Assembly (NCBI RefSeq): GCF_040750395.1
Contig: NZ_JBFLVD010000005.1
Coordinates: 124,001 to 188,000 of the forward strand
Length of the DNA stretch: 64,000 nucleotides
DNA from: Scandinavium sp002470465
GTDB lineage: Bacteria > Pseudomonadota > Gammaproteobacteria > Enterobacterales > Enterobacteriaceae
Direction: 5' to 3'
Positions 25,613 to 35,061 of this stretch are shown one piece after another. The translations under genes and the position numbers were made by a program. Under the pieces are notes generated by a model that saw only the letters and a program-made list of their open reading frames with translations, was not told where the DNA came from and did no database searches. The stretch's first letter is position 1. Each line of letters opens with the position of its first letter.

Positions 25613-27064
25613 TTACTCCGGACGATAAACCTTCACGTTAGCAAAGCCCTGCTCGCGCAGATACAGCGCCTGCAGGCGGCTCATCACCCCACGCTCGCAC
25701 CACAGCAGGTAGGTTTTGCTCTGATCCAGATCGCCGAATTTGGTGCTCAGCTTGTAGAACGGCAGAGAAGCGATTTCCACGCCTTCAACCTTCAGCGGCT
25801 TGTCGTCCTGCTCATCAATAGAGCGGATATCAAGGATCACGTCGTTGGCGCTGAAGCCGCTGACGGTTTCCACTTCCACGACGTCCTGCTGGGTCTGCTG
25901 CGCGATGTCACGGATATCGACATTGTTGGCTTCCGCCACCACTTTATCGAGGATCGTGAAATCGAAGTTCTGCTCTTCTGCTTCTATCTTCGCCTTCACC
26001 GCCTTCACGGTTGGGCTCTTCGAAATCACGCCGCAGTATTCCGGCATGGTACGGGCAAAATCTTCGGTACCGATTTCACGGGCCAGATCGATAATGTGCT
26101 CTTTATCGTGAGAAATCAGCGGACGCAGGATCAACGTGTCAGAAACGTTGTCGATGAGACGCAGGTTGGTCAGCGTCTGGCTGGAGACCTGGCCCAGCGC
26201 TTCGCCGGTGACCAGCGCCTGCACGCCGTAGCGTTCTGCTACCTGAGAAGCTGCACGCATCATCATACGTTTCAGCACCACGCCCATCTGGCCGTCGTCG
26301 ATTTTTTCGAGGATTTCACCGACAACAGGCTCAAAGTTGATCGCCACGAAGCGTACGCGGTGCGAGCTGCCGTAACGGTTCCACAGATAGTGCGCCACCT
26401 GACGAACGCCGATTTCGTGCGCCGCGCCGCCAAGGTTGAAGAAGCAGTAATGCACACGACAGCCGCGACGCATCAACATGTAGCTGGAGACGCCGGAATC
26501 GAAGCCGCCGGAAATCAGCGACAGCACGTCTTCCTGAGTGCCAATCGGGAAACCGCCGATGCCTTCATAGCGGCCTTTCACCAGCAGCAGGCGATCGTTT
26601 TCGATCTCCAGATGCACGGTGACGTCCGGGTTGGTCAGCTTCACGCGCGCCGTTTCAATGTGCTGGTTCAGGCCGCCGCCGACGTAACGTTCCACTTCAA
26701 TGGAGGTAAACTCATGTTTACCGCGACGTTTGACGCGCACGCAGAAAGATTTACCTTCCAGCTGTTCGCGCCACAGCGGCAGCGTCTGCTCGAAGATGTC
26801 ATGAAGGGAAGTGAACGGCACATCTTCCACTTCCAGAATATGGTGAATGCCGGGAATGCGGGTCAGCGCATCGCGGATAATCGGGCGCTGGTTCTCATCT
26901 TTAGCGCGAACTTCGATGTGATCCCAGTGACGAACAACGGCGAGCGTCTCGTCATAGTGCTTCAGCACATTACGAATGTTCCCGGTGAGCATCTTAATAA
27001 AGCGTATGCGCACAGATTGGCTCTTGATGGTGATTTCCGGGAACAATTTAATGATAAACTTCAT
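25613..27064 (-). CDS. thiI: tRNA 4-thiouridine synthetase / thiamine thiazole sulfurtransferase ThiI
   Basis: A 483-residue two-role enzyme. It makes 4-thiouridine at position 8 of tRNA and passes sulfur to ThiS for thiamine thiazole. Domains: N-terminal ferredoxin-like and THUMP domain (1 to about 165), PP-loop adenylation domain with SGGFDSGVSS, and a C-terminal rhodanese domain with the persulfide Cys456 in LLWCERGVMS. A further conserved Cys lies in MPEYCGVISKSP. The open frame reaches 27187, but MKFIIKLFPEITIKS at 27064 is the conserved start. It is divergent from xseB. Confidence 0.97.
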   Translation of the reverse strand: MKFIIKLFPEITIKSQSVRIRFIKMLTGNIRNVLKHYDETLAVVRHWDHIEVRAKDENQRPIIRDALTRIPGIHHILEVEDVPFTSLHDIFEQTLPLWREQLEGKSFCVRVKRRGKHEFTSIEVERYVGGGLNQHIETARVKLTNPDVTVHLEIENDRLLLVKGRYEGIGGFPIGTQEDVLSLISGGFDSGVSSYMLMRRGCRVHYCFFNLGGAAHEIGVRQVAHYLWNRYGSSHRVRFVAINFEPVVGEILEKIDDGQMGVVLKRMMMRAASQVAERYGVQALVTGEALGQVSSQTLTNLRLIDNVSDTLILRPLISHDKEHIIDLAREIGTEDFARTMPEYCGVISKSPTVKAVKAKIEAEEQNFDFTILDKVVAEANNVDIRDIAQQTQQDVVEVETVSGFSANDVILDIRSIDEQDDKPLKVEGVEIASLPFYKLSTKFGDLDQSKTYLLWCERGVMSRLQALYLREQGFANVKVYRPE

Positions 27065-27261
27065 GGCGGCAATGGTTCGTTGGCAAACCCGACGGGGTCT
27101 GTAGAAAAAAATACAGCAGCCATGACTTCCCGGCTGCATCCAGGCGCGGAAGTATACCACCATCGCGGTCAACCTGCGCGTTACCATTATGCGTTATTTC
27201 ATATGCCCGAGGACTTCGCTACCATAGGCAAGTCGCGATAAAACAGAGTCAAACATTCACT

Positions 27262-27504
27262 ATGCCAAAGAAAAATGAAGCGCCAGCCACTTTTGAGAGT
27301 GCGCTGACCGAACTTGAGCAGATTGTTTCCCGCCTCGAAAACGGCGACCTGCCGCTGGAAGACGCGCTGAATGAGTTTGAGCGCGGCGTGCAGCTGGCGC
27401 GTCAGGGTCAGGTGAAGCTGCAGCAGGCCGAGCAGCGCGTGCAAATCCTGCTGGCCGACAGCGAAGATGCCCCGCTGACTCCCTTCACGCCGGACGCAGA
27501 GTAA
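27262..27504 (+). CDS. xseB: exodeoxyribonuclease VII small subunit
   Basis: An 80-residue small subunit of exonuclease VII, which joins several copies to XseA to degrade single-stranded DNA. The short helical protein has the family pattern FESALTELEQIVSRLENGDLPLEDALNEFERGV. First gene of xseB-ispA-dxs-yajO; ispA begins 4 bp after its stop codon. Confidence 0.97.
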   Translation: MPKKNEAPATFESALTELEQIVSRLENGDLPLEDALNEFERGVQLARQGQVKLQQAEQRVQILLADSEDAPLTPFTPDAE

Positions 27505-27508
27505 AGAA

Positions 27509-28408
27509 ATGGAGTTCTCGCAACAGTTGCAGTCCTGCGTTGAGCGGGCTAACGAAGCGCTGCGCCAGTTTATTGCGCCGCAGCCCTTTCAGAACACTCC
27601 GCTGGTGGAAGCCATGCACTATGGCGCACTCTTGGGCGGTAAACGTCTGCGCCCGTTTTTGGTTTACGCCACCGGCCGCATGTTTGGCGTCAGCCTCTCC
27701 ACGCTTGATGCGCCCGCCGCTGCGGTGGAATGCATTCATGCTTATTCGCTGATTCACGACGATTTACCGGCGATGGATGATGACGATCTGCGCCGGGGTC
27801 AGCCAACCTGCCATATTAAATATGGTGAAGCGAACGCGATTCTGGCCGGAGACGCGCTGCAAACGCTGGCCTTTTCTATACTGAGTGATGCGCCGATGCC
27901 GTTCGTTACCGACGCGTTCCGCCTGAAGATGGTCTCCGAACTGGCGCAAGCCAGCGGCGTGGCGGGCATGTGCGGCGGTCAGGCGTTAGATCTGGAAGCC
28001 GAAGGCAAGCAGGTCGATTTGCAGGCGCTGGAGCGTATTCATCGCCATAAGACAGGAGCGCTGATTCGCTCCGCCGTGCGCCTGGGTGCACTCAGCGCAG
28101 GCGAAAAAGGCCTGGCTGCGCTGCCGGTGCTCGACAAATACGCCGAAAGCATTGGCCTCGCCTTCCAGGTGCAGGATGACATTCTGGATGTGGTAGGGGA
28201 TACTGCGACCCTTGGTAAACGTCAGGGTGCCGATCAGCAGCTTGGCAAAAGCACCTACCCTGCCCTGCTGGGACTTGAGCAAGCCCAAAGCAAAGCCCGT
28301 GATCTCATTGAAGAGGCCCGCCAGTCGTTAACGGTACTGGCCGCACAGTCTCTGGACACCACGGCACTGGAAGCGCTAGCGAATTACATTATTCAGCGCG
28401 ATAAATAA
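27509..28408 (+). CDS. ispA: farnesyl diphosphate synthase
   Basis: A 299-residue trans-prenyltransferase that condenses IPP with DMAPP and then GPP to make FPP, the precursor of ubiquinone, undecaprenyl phosphate and heme O. Both Asp-rich motifs are seen: DDLPAMDDDD (first, Mg-binding) and DDILDVVGD (second). The stretch GGKRLRPFL is also family-typical. It starts 4 bp after xseB and ends 23 bp before dxs, so the three form one transcript that supplies and uses isoprenoid precursors. Confidence 0.98.
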   Translation: MEFSQQLQSCVERANEALRQFIAPQPFQNTPLVEAMHYGALLGGKRLRPFLVYATGRMFGVSLSTLDAPAAAVECIHAYSLIHDDLPAMDDDDLRRGQPTCHIKYGEANAILAGDALQTLAFSILSDAPMPFVTDAFRLKMVSELAQASGVAGMCGGQALDLEAEGKQVDLQALERIHRHKTGALIRSAVRLGALSAGEKGLAALPVLDKYAESIGLAFQVQDDILDVVGDTATLGKRQGADQQLGKSTYPALLGLEQAQSKARDLIEEARQSLTVLAAQSLDTTALEALANYIIQRDK

Positions 28409-28431
28409 AAAAACACCACGATGAGTCTCTG

Positions 28432-30294
28432 ATGAGTTTTGATATTGCCAAATACCCGACGCTGGCGCTGGTGGAGTCCACTCAGGAATTGCGTCTGTTG
28501 CCTAAAGAGAGCCTGCCGAAGCTCTGCGACGAGCTGCGTCGCTACCTGCTCGACAGCGTGAGCCGCTCCAGTGGACACTTCGCCTCCGGGCTTGGCACGG
28601 TGGAACTCACCGTGGCGCTGCACTACGTCTATAACACCCCGTTTGATAAGCTTATCTGGGACGTGGGCCACCAGGCTTACCCACACAAAATTTTGACCGG
28701 ACGACGCGACCGCATCGGCACCATTCGCCAGAAAGGTGGCCTGCATCCGTTCCCGTGGCGCGGTGAAAGCGAGTATGACGTGCTGAGCGTTGGCCACTCG
28801 TCGACCTCCATCTCCGCCGGTATCGGCATTGCCGTTGCCGCAGAAAAAGAAGGCAAACAGCGCCGCACCGTCTGCGTGATTGGCGACGGCGCGATCACCG
28901 CAGGCATGGCGTTTGAGGCCATGAACCACGCAGGCGACATCAAGCCTGACATGCTGGTGATCCTCAACGATAACGAAATGTCGATTTCCGAGAACGTCGG
29001 CGCGCTGAACAATCACCTCGCCCAGCTGCTCTCCGGAAAGCTTTACTCCTCGCTGCGGGAAGGCGGCAAAAAAGTCTTCTCCGGCGTGCCGCCGATTAAA
29101 GAGCTGCTCAAGCGTACCGAAGAACATATCAAAGGCATGGTAGTGCCCGGCACGCTGTTTGAAGAGCTTGGCTTTAACTACATCGGCCCGGTTGACGGTC
29201 ACGACGTGCTGGGTCTGGTCAGCACGCTGAAGAACATGCGTGACCTGAAAGGCCCGCAGTTCCTGCACATCATGACCAAAAAAGGGCGCGGCTACGAGCC
29301 CGCGGAAAAAGACCCAATCACCTTCCACGCCGTGCCGAAATTCGATCACACCAGCGGCGTGCTGCCGAAAAGCAGCGGCGGCCTGCCGAGCTACTCAAAA
29401 ATTTTCGGCGACTGGCTGTGCGAAACGGCGGCAAAAGACGACAAGCTGATGGCCATCACGCCCGCCATGCGTGAAGGCTCCGGCATGGTGGAGTTTTCCA
29501 AAAAATACCCTGACCAGTATTTCGATGTGGCAATTGCCGAGCAGCATTCGGTCACCTTCGCGGCGGGACTGGCGATCGGCGGCTATAAGCCCGTGGTCGC
29601 GATTTACTCCACCTTTCTGCAACGCGCCTACGATCAGGTCATTCACGACGTCGCGATTCAAAAGCTGCCGGTGCTGTTTGCCATCGACCGCGCGGGCATC
29701 GTCGGTGCCGACGGTCAGACCCATCAGGGCGCGTTTGATCTCTCCTATCTGCGCTGCATCCCGGATATGGTCATCATGACTCCAAGCGATGAAAACGAAT
29801 GCCGCCAGATGCTGTTTACCGGCTATCACTACAGCGACGGCCCAAGCGCAGTGCGCTATCCGCGCGGCAGCGGCACGGGCGCAGCGCTGGCCCCGCTGGA
29901 AAAACTGCCGCTCGGCAAAGGTATCGTTAAACGTCAGGGTGAGAAAATTGCCATTCTGAATTTCGGCACCCTGCTGGCAGATGCCGAAGTCGTGGCAAAT
30001 AATCTCAACGCTACCCTGGTCGATATGCGCTTTGTGAAGCCGCTGGATGAAGCGCTGATTCTGGAGATGGCCGCGCAACACGACGCGCTGGTGACGCTGG
30101 AAGAAAACGCCATCATGGGTGGCGCAGGCAGCGGCGTGAATGAAGTGCTGATGGCACACCGCAAGCCGGTGCCGGTGCTGAACCTCGGCCTGCCGGACTT
30201 CTTTATTCCGCAGGGCACGCAGGAAGAAGCTCGCGCGGCTATCGGCCTCGACGCCGCAGGTATCGAAACCAAAATCACCGCCTGGCTCGCCTGA
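28432..30294 (+). CDS. dxs: 1-deoxy-D-xylulose-5-phosphate synthase
   Basis: A 620-residue thiamine-diphosphate enzyme that joins pyruvate and glyceraldehyde 3-phosphate, the first step of the MEP isoprenoid pathway and a source for thiamine and pyridoxal. The ThDP motif is GDGAITAGMAFEAMNHAGD, with NDNEMSISENVG; the catalytic His lies in SSGHFASGLG, and the second domain has FDVAIAEQHSVTFAAGLA. Length equals E. coli Dxs. It follows ispA in the same operon; yajO is 57 bp downstream. Confidence 0.98.
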   Translation: MSFDIAKYPTLALVESTQELRLLPKESLPKLCDELRRYLLDSVSRSSGHFASGLGTVELTVALHYVYNTPFDKLIWDVGHQAYPHKILTGRRDRIGTIRQKGGLHPFPWRGESEYDVLSVGHSSTSISAGIGIAVAAEKEGKQRRTVCVIGDGAITAGMAFEAMNHAGDIKPDMLVILNDNEMSISENVGALNNHLAQLLSGKLYSSLREGGKKVFSGVPPIKELLKRTEEHIKGMVVPGTLFEELGFNYIGPVDGHDVLGLVSTLKNMRDLKGPQFLHIMTKKGRGYEPAEKDPITFHAVPKFDHTSGVLPKSSGGLPSYSKIFGDWLCETAAKDDKLMAITPAMREGSGMVEFSKKYPDQYFDVAIAEQHSVTFAAGLAIGGYKPVVAIYSTFLQRAYDQVIHDVAIQKLPVLFAIDRAGIVGADGQTHQGAFDLSYLRCIPDMVIMTPSDENECRQMLFTGYHYSDGPSAVRYPRGSGTGAALAPLEKLPLGKGIVKRQGEKIAILNFGTLLADAEVVANNLNATLVDMRFVKPLDEALILEMAAQHDALVTLEENAIMGGAGSGVNEVLMAHRKPVPVLNLGLPDFFIPQGTQEEARAAIGLDAAGIETKITAWLA

Positions 30295-30351
30295 TCCCTC
30301 CCCTTTCCGCTCCTGCTATGCTTAAAGGATGTTCATCGCAGGAGTGGAACC

Positions 30352-31326
30352 ATGCAATACAACAAATTAGGATCGACCGACCTCAACGTCTCCCGCTTGT
30401 GTCTCGGCTGCATGACCTTTGGCGAGCCCGACCGCGGCAATCACGCCTGGACGCTGCCGGAAGAGAGCAGCCGCCCAATCATCAAACACGCCCTGGAAGG
30501 CGGCATTAACTTCTTTGACACCGCCAACAGCTACTCCGACGGCAGCAGCGAAGAGATTGTGGGCCGTGCGCTGCGGGACTTTGCCCGCCGTGAAGACGTG
30601 GTGGTCGCGACCAAGGTTTACCATCAGACCGGCGATTTGCCGCAGGGGCTTTCGCGGGCGCAAATTCTGCGTTCAATTGACGACAGCCTGAAGCGTCTGG
30701 GCATGGAGTACGTCGACCTGCTGCAAATCCACCGCTGGGATTACAACACGCCGATTGAAGAAACCCTCGAAGCGCTGAATGATGTCGTAAAAGCCGGAAA
30801 AGCGCGCTACATCGGCGCATCATCTATGCACGCCTCGCAGTTTGCCCAGGCTCTCGATTTGCAGAAAAAGCACGGCTGGGCACGCTTTGTCACCATGCAG
30901 GATCACTACAACCTGATTTACCGCGAAGAAGAGCGCGAGATGCTGCCGCTGTGCTACAGCGAGGGCGTGGCGGTGATCCCATGGAGCCCGCTGGCGCGCG
31001 GACGTCTTACGCGTCCATGGGGTGAAACCACCGCGCGTGTCGTGTCTGACGAGTTTGGTAAAACGCTCTACAGCACGACGGAAGATAACGATGCGCAGAT
31101 CGCCGAGCGGCTGGCGGCAATCGCCGAAGAGCTGGGGGTTTCGCGTGCGCAGGTCGCGCTGGCATGGCTGCTAAGCAAGCCCGGCGTGGCCGCGCCCATT
31201 ATCGGTACGTCCAGAGAGGAACAGCTGGATGATTTGCTGAACGCCGTCGATATTACGCTTAAGCCGGAGCAGATTGCCGAGCTGGAAACGCCTTATCAGC
31301 CGCATCCGGTGGTGGGGTTTAAGTAG
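30352..31326 (+). CDS. yajO: aldo/keto reductase YajO
   Basis: A 324-residue NADPH-dependent aldo/keto reductase with the TIM-barrel signatures GGINFFDTANSYSDGSSEEIVG (Asp and Tyr of the catalytic tetrad) and, near the C-terminus, PIIGTSREEQLDD for cofactor binding. The tetrad Lys is in VVVATKVYH and the His in LLQIHRWDY. In E. coli YajO has been linked to formation of 1-deoxyxylulose and thiamine metabolism, which fits its place behind dxs. A GGAGTGG ribosome-binding site precedes the start. A REP pair follows. Confidence 0.92.
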   Translation: MQYNKLGSTDLNVSRLCLGCMTFGEPDRGNHAWTLPEESSRPIIKHALEGGINFFDTANSYSDGSSEEIVGRALRDFARREDVVVATKVYHQTGDLPQGLSRAQILRSIDDSLKRLGMEYVDLLQIHRWDYNTPIEETLEALNDVVKAGKARYIGASSMHASQFAQALDLQKKHGWARFVTMQDHYNLIYREEEREMLPLCYSEGVAVIPWSPLARGRLTRPWGETTARVVSDEFGKTLYSTTEDNDAQIAERLAAIAEELGVSRAQVALAWLLSKPGVAAPIIGTSREEQLDDLLNAVDITLKPEQIAELETPYQPHPVVGFK

Positions 31327-31334
31327 AGCCAGAT

Positions 31335-31407
31335 TGCCCGGTGGCGCTGTGCTTACCGGGCTTACAAACCGGGCCGGAGCAGGCCGGGAAAACGGCGTGC
31401 CGCCCGG
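31335..31407. repeat. REP/BIME pair after yajO
   Basis: GCCCGGTGGCGCTGTGCTTA with the arm CCGGGCTTAC is followed by an inverted partner GGCCGGGAAAACGGCGTGCC ending GCCCGG. It lies between the convergent yajO and pgpA. Confidence 0.75.
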
Positions 31408-31417
31408 AAAATCGCTG

Positions 31418-31930
31418 TCAGATCAATCCGATCGGCCAGTGATGCCCAATCAGATACAGCAGGCCCGCGGCGATGATCCCGGCGATAATGTCATCAACCA
31501 TGATCCCCATCCCGCCGTGCACGTTGCGATCGAACCAGCGAATTGGCCACGGCTTCCACATGTCAAAAATGCGGAACAGCACAAAGCCGATCGCCACCCA
31601 CTGCCAGGCGTTGGTCGGCAGCGCCATCAGCGTTATCCACATGCCGATAAACTCATCCCAGACGATGCTGCCGTGATCGTGCACGCCCATATCCTTCGCG
31701 GTGCGATGGCAAATGTAGACGCCGATGCAGATCCCAAGCATCACCACCAGCGAATAGAGCTGCCAGGGCAGGAAGGTCATCAGATACCAGAAGGGAATAG
31801 CGGCAATCGATCCCGCCGTACCGGGCATAATCGGGCTCAGCCCGCTGCCGAAACCGGTGGCTAACAGGTGCCACGGATTCAGCAGGTTCAGGCGGCTTTT
31901 GGCGACATCTTTACTGCGCAAAATGGTCAT
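31418..31930 (-). CDS. pgpA: phosphatidylglycerophosphatase A
   Basis: A 170-residue inner-membrane phosphatase that converts phosphatidylglycerophosphate to phosphatidylglycerol. It has three to four membrane segments and the family motifs SGLSPIMPGTAGS and VWDEFIGMWITL with acidic metal-binding residues, plus FDMWKPWPIRWFDRN. The start is ATG 31930, inside the 3' end of thiL (20-bp overlap); the frame is open 12 codons further but the conserved MTILRSKDVAKSRL fits here. Last gene of the nrdR-ribD-ribH-nusB-thiL-pgpA run. Confidence 0.95.
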   Translation of the reverse strand: MTILRSKDVAKSRLNLLNPWHLLATGFGSGLSPIMPGTAGSIAAIPFWYLMTFLPWQLYSLVVMLGICIGVYICHRTAKDMGVHDHGSIVWDEFIGMWITLMALPTNAWQWVAIGFVLFRIFDMWKPWPIRWFDRNVHGGMGIMVDDIIAGIIAAGLLYLIGHHWPIGLI

Positions 31931-32885
31931 ATCCCTTCCAGTCGAGCGTGACCGGCTTGCCGTCACGTTGAAAATGCAGGCCTTCCACGTCGGCGCTAAT
32001 CTGGCCGATGCAGGTATATTTCATGCCAAAATGACCGAGCGCCACGTCCAGCGCACCGCGGTTGAGTTCAGGTACGGTGAAGCAGAGCTCATAGTCTTCG
32101 CCGCCGGACAGCGCCCAGCGCAGCGCCTGCTCAGGCTCCACGCAACGCTGCATCGCTTCAGAGAACGGCAGTGCATCCAAATCGATTCGGGCGCCGCACT
32201 CGCTGGCCTTGAGGATATGACCGAGATCGGAAATCAGGCCATCAGAAAGATCGATAGCCGCATTCGCCAGACCGCGCAGCGCCTGCCCCGCCAGGATTCG
32301 CGGAGTCGGGTTCAGATGACGCTTCACCAGATAGTCTGCGTCTTCTTTCACCGAAACCCGCAAACGCTCCTGCAAAATCGCCAGCCCTGCCGCGCTGTCG
32401 CCCGGCGTACCGGTGACGTAAACCCAGTCGCCCGGTTTCGCCCCGGAACGCTTGAGCGCTCGTCCTTCCGGCACAAAGCCGTGAATGCCCAGCGTCATCG
32501 ACAGCGGCCCTTTAGTGGTGTCACCGCCAATCAGCTGCATATCGTAGTAGTTCAGCTGTTCAAACAGACTGTCGCTGAACGCGGCAAGCCAGGCTTCGTC
32601 GACGGCAGGTAAGGTCAGCGCGAGCGTGAGCCACGCAGGATCGGCGCCCATTGCGGCGAGATCGCTTAAGTTCACCGCCAGCGCCTTGCGGGCCAAATCA
32701 GCAGGATTAATATCCGGTAGGAAATGAATGCCCGATACCAGCGTATCGGTGCTGATCGCCAGGGTTTGTTTTTCGGGAACGTTCAGCAGCGCGCAGTCGT
32801 CGCCGATGCCGGTTTCAACATCCAGACGGGAGCTTCTGACGCGATCAAAATAACGGGCAATGAGAGAAAATTCGCCGCAAGCCAT
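31911..32885 (-). CDS. thiL: thiamine-monophosphate kinase
   Basis: A 324-residue PurM/AIR-synthetase-fold kinase that phosphorylates thiamine monophosphate to the active cofactor thiamine diphosphate. Typical motifs: VETGIGDDCALLN near the N-terminus, MQLIGGDTTKGPLS, AIDLSDGLISDLGH and LSGGEDYELCFTVP. It begins 71 bp after nusB and overlaps pgpA by 20 bp. Its product serves Dxs, encoded nearby. Confidence 0.97.
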   Translation of the reverse strand: MACGEFSLIARYFDRVRSSRLDVETGIGDDCALLNVPEKQTLAISTDTLVSGIHFLPDINPADLARKALAVNLSDLAAMGADPAWLTLALTLPAVDEAWLAAFSDSLFEQLNYYDMQLIGGDTTKGPLSMTLGIHGFVPEGRALKRSGAKPGDWVYVTGTPGDSAAGLAILQERLRVSVKEDADYLVKRHLNPTPRILAGQALRGLANAAIDLSDGLISDLGHILKASECGARIDLDALPFSEAMQRCVEPEQALRWALSGGEDYELCFTVPELNRGALDVALGHFGMKYTCIGQISADVEGLHFQRDGKPVTLDWKGYDHFAQ

Positions 32886-32956
32886 AGGTCATGCCTCGAG
32901 CCGGGAAAAGAGAATGCCGACGATAACGGAGTGCCCGTTAACGTCGGCTAAACAGA

Positions 32957-33376
32957 TTACTTCTTGCGGGGACGGATGACCGGAGCTGCTTTATCCAGCA
33001 CGCCGTTAACGAACTTGTGGCTGTCTTCAGCGCCGAAGGTTTTCGCAAGCTCGATAGCTTCGTTGATGGCCACTTTGTACGGCACATCGTCACGCTTAGC
33101 CAGCTCGAACAGCGCGATGCGCAGCACGGCTTTCTCAACCTGACCCAGCTCTTCGAGCAGGCGGGAGAGATACGGCTTCATCAGGCCGTCAAGATACGCG
33201 CTGTTGGTCGCCACTCCGGACAGCAGTTCGCGGAAGTACACGACGTCGACGTCTTTCACGTCCTGTTCCGCCAGGAACTGATATTCAACATCAGCGATGT
33301 CGTTATGGGACAACTGCCAGGAGTAAAGCGCCTGGACAGCACACTCACGGGCGCGGCGACGAGCAGCAGGTTTCAC
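32957..33376 (-). CDS. nusB: transcription antitermination factor NusB
   Basis: A 139-residue all-helical RNA-binding protein. With NusE (S10) it binds boxA in ribosomal RNA leaders and prevents early termination; it is also used by lambda N. It has the Arg-rich N-terminal helix (PAARRRARECAVQALYSWQ) and the conserved VPYKVAINEAIELAKTFG. It follows ribH by 19 bp, and the two are co-transcribed. Confidence 0.97.
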   Translation of the reverse strand: MKPAARRRARECAVQALYSWQLSHNDIADVEYQFLAEQDVKDVDVVYFRELLSGVATNSAYLDGLMKPYLSRLLEELGQVEKAVLRIALFELAKRDDVPYKVAINEAIELAKTFGAEDSHKFVNGVLDKAAPVIRPRKK

Positions 33377-33395
33377 GGAATTCCCCTTACAAAAT

Positions 33396-33866
33396 TCAGG
33401 CCTTGATGGCCTTCAATACATTAATCATTTCCAGCGCGGTCAGTGCAGCTTCTGCACCTTTGTTACCGGCCTTGGTGCCAGCGCGTTCGATGGCTTGTTC
33501 GATGCTTTCGGTGGTCAAAACGCCGAAGGCAACCGGAATTTCGCTCTCCTGCGCAACGTGCAGCAGGCCATTGCTTGCGCCACCGGCGACATATTCAAAG
33601 TGAGCAGTACCGCCACGAATTACGGTGCCCAGCGCGATCACCGCGTCGTATTTGCCGGTCTTCGCCAGTGCGCCCGCTGCCAGCGGCAGTTCGTACGCGC
33701 CCGGAACCCAGACAACGGTAATATTTTCGTCTTTCACCTGACCAATACGCTTCAGGGCGTCAACCGCACCTTCCAGCAGGCTTTCATTGATGAAGTTGTT
33801 GAAACGCGCAATGGTGATGGCGACGCGGGCTTCAGGTGCCGCTACGTTAGCTTCGATAATGTTCAT
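33396..33866 (-). CDS. ribH: 6,7-dimethyl-8-ribityllumazine synthase
   Basis: A 156-residue subunit of the icosahedral lumazine synthase (also named ribE in K-12). It condenses the pyrimidine made by RibD with 3,4-dihydroxy-2-butanone 4-phosphate, the last step before riboflavin synthase. Family features: IARFNNFINESLLEGA, WVPGAYELPLAAGALA, ALGTVIRGGTAHFEYVA and the C-terminal GNKGAEAALTALEMI. It lies 88 bp downstream of ribD. Confidence 0.97.
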   Translation of the reverse strand: MNIIEANVAAPEARVAITIARFNNFINESLLEGAVDALKRIGQVKDENITVVWVPGAYELPLAAGALAKTGKYDAVIALGTVIRGGTAHFEYVAGGASNGLLHVAQESEIPVAFGVLTTESIEQAIERAGTKAGNKGAEAALTALEMINVLKAIKA

Positions 33867-33954
33867 ACTTTTCCTTTTGGGATTCGACTTACCCCATGAG
33901 GGGGGCGGATTTTATCATAATATTTCGTGTGCTGCTTCGGTTATTGAGAGCAAC

Positions 33955-35058
33955 TTACGCAGGTCTTAAATGCAAACAGAGATCCGGGCCAACGTGGCGT
34001 ATCTCGCTGAAACTGAACTGGGGTGCATCGGCGAGTTTCTCAAGCCCTGGCAGGACACATAATCCACGGGCATCGCTGCCTAATAGTTTAGGCGCGACGT
34101 ACACAATCAGCTCATCAACCAGCCCGGCCTGGAGCAGCGCTCCCGCGAGCGTCGGACCTGCTTCCACCCAGATGCTGTTAATTTGCTGTTTGCCAAGCTG
34201 CATCATCAGCAGGACGAGATCGAGATGGCCGTTGTGTTCCGGAATTTGCACAGTGCGCACAGACTCCGGCCATTCACGTGAGTCAGGCTGAGTTCGGGCA
34301 AACCAGGTTTCGCCCGGCTGCTGCACGATGCGATGCTCCGGCGTGACCTGATTCAGCCTGTCGAGCACGATGCGCACGGGCTGCCGCAGATTTTCCTGCG
34401 GATAGCTGGCCTTCACCTCTTCGTTGAGCTCTTCCCAGCGCACGGTCAGCGCCGGGTTATCCGCCAGCACCGTGGCGCTGGTGGTTAAAATTGCGTGGCT
34501 TTCGGCGCGCAGACGCTGCACGTCACGGCGTGCCTGCGGGGAAGTTATCCACTGGCTTTCACCGCTCGCCATTGCCGTACGGCCATCGAGGGATGCGCCC
34601 AGCTTGAGCTGAATATACGGAAAGCCGGTGCGCATACGCTTCAGGAAGCCTTTATTGAGCGCTTCTGCTTCGCTCATCATCAGCCCGTGGCTGACTTCGA
34701 TGCCTTCCTGCTGCAAACGATACAGCCCACGCCCGGCCACCTGAGGGTTAGGATCCTGCATCGCGGCCACGACGCGACTGACGCCTGCAGTAATGAGCGC
34801 TTCGCAGCACGGCGGCGTGCGGCCATGATGGCTGCACGGTTCGAGAGTAACGTAGGCCGTTGCGCCTTTGGCTTTTTCGCCCGCCATGCGCAGAGCGTGC
34901 ACTTCCGCGTGAGGTTCCCCCGCACGATAGTGTGCCCCTTCCCCGACGATTTCGCCGTCTTTCACGATAACGCAGCCGACGCGTGGATTAGGATGCGTGG
35001 TAAAACGCCCCAGAGCGGCCAGCTGCAGGGCTCGCGCCATGTACATTTCGTCTTGCAT
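33955..35058 (-). CDS. ribD: bifunctional diaminohydroxyphosphoribosylaminopyrimidine deaminase / reductase
   Basis: A 367-residue fusion enzyme catalysing steps two and three of riboflavin synthesis. The N-terminal cytidine-deaminase-like domain (1 to about 145) binds zinc through His50, Cys75 and Cys84 with Glu52 as proton shuttle (HAEVHAL, EPCSHHGRTPPC). The C-terminal DHFR-like reductase domain (about 146-367) has LGASLDGRTAMASGESQWIT. It starts 3 bp after the nrdR stop codon, so the genes are one transcript. Confidence 0.97.
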   Translation of the reverse strand: MQDEMYMARALQLAALGRFTTHPNPRVGCVIVKDGEIVGEGAHYRAGEPHAEVHALRMAGEKAKGATAYVTLEPCSHHGRTPPCCEALITAGVSRVVAAMQDPNPQVAGRGLYRLQQEGIEVSHGLMMSEAEALNKGFLKRMRTGFPYIQLKLGASLDGRTAMASGESQWITSPQARRDVQRLRAESHAILTTSATVLADNPALTVRWEELNEEVKASYPQENLRQPVRIVLDRLNQVTPEHRIVQQPGETWFARTQPDSREWPESVRTVQIPEHNGHLDLVLLMMQLGKQQINSIWVEAGPTLAGALLQAGLVDELIVYVAPKLLGSDARGLCVLPGLEKLADAPQFSFSEIRHVGPDLCLHLRPA

Positions 35059-35061
35059 CGG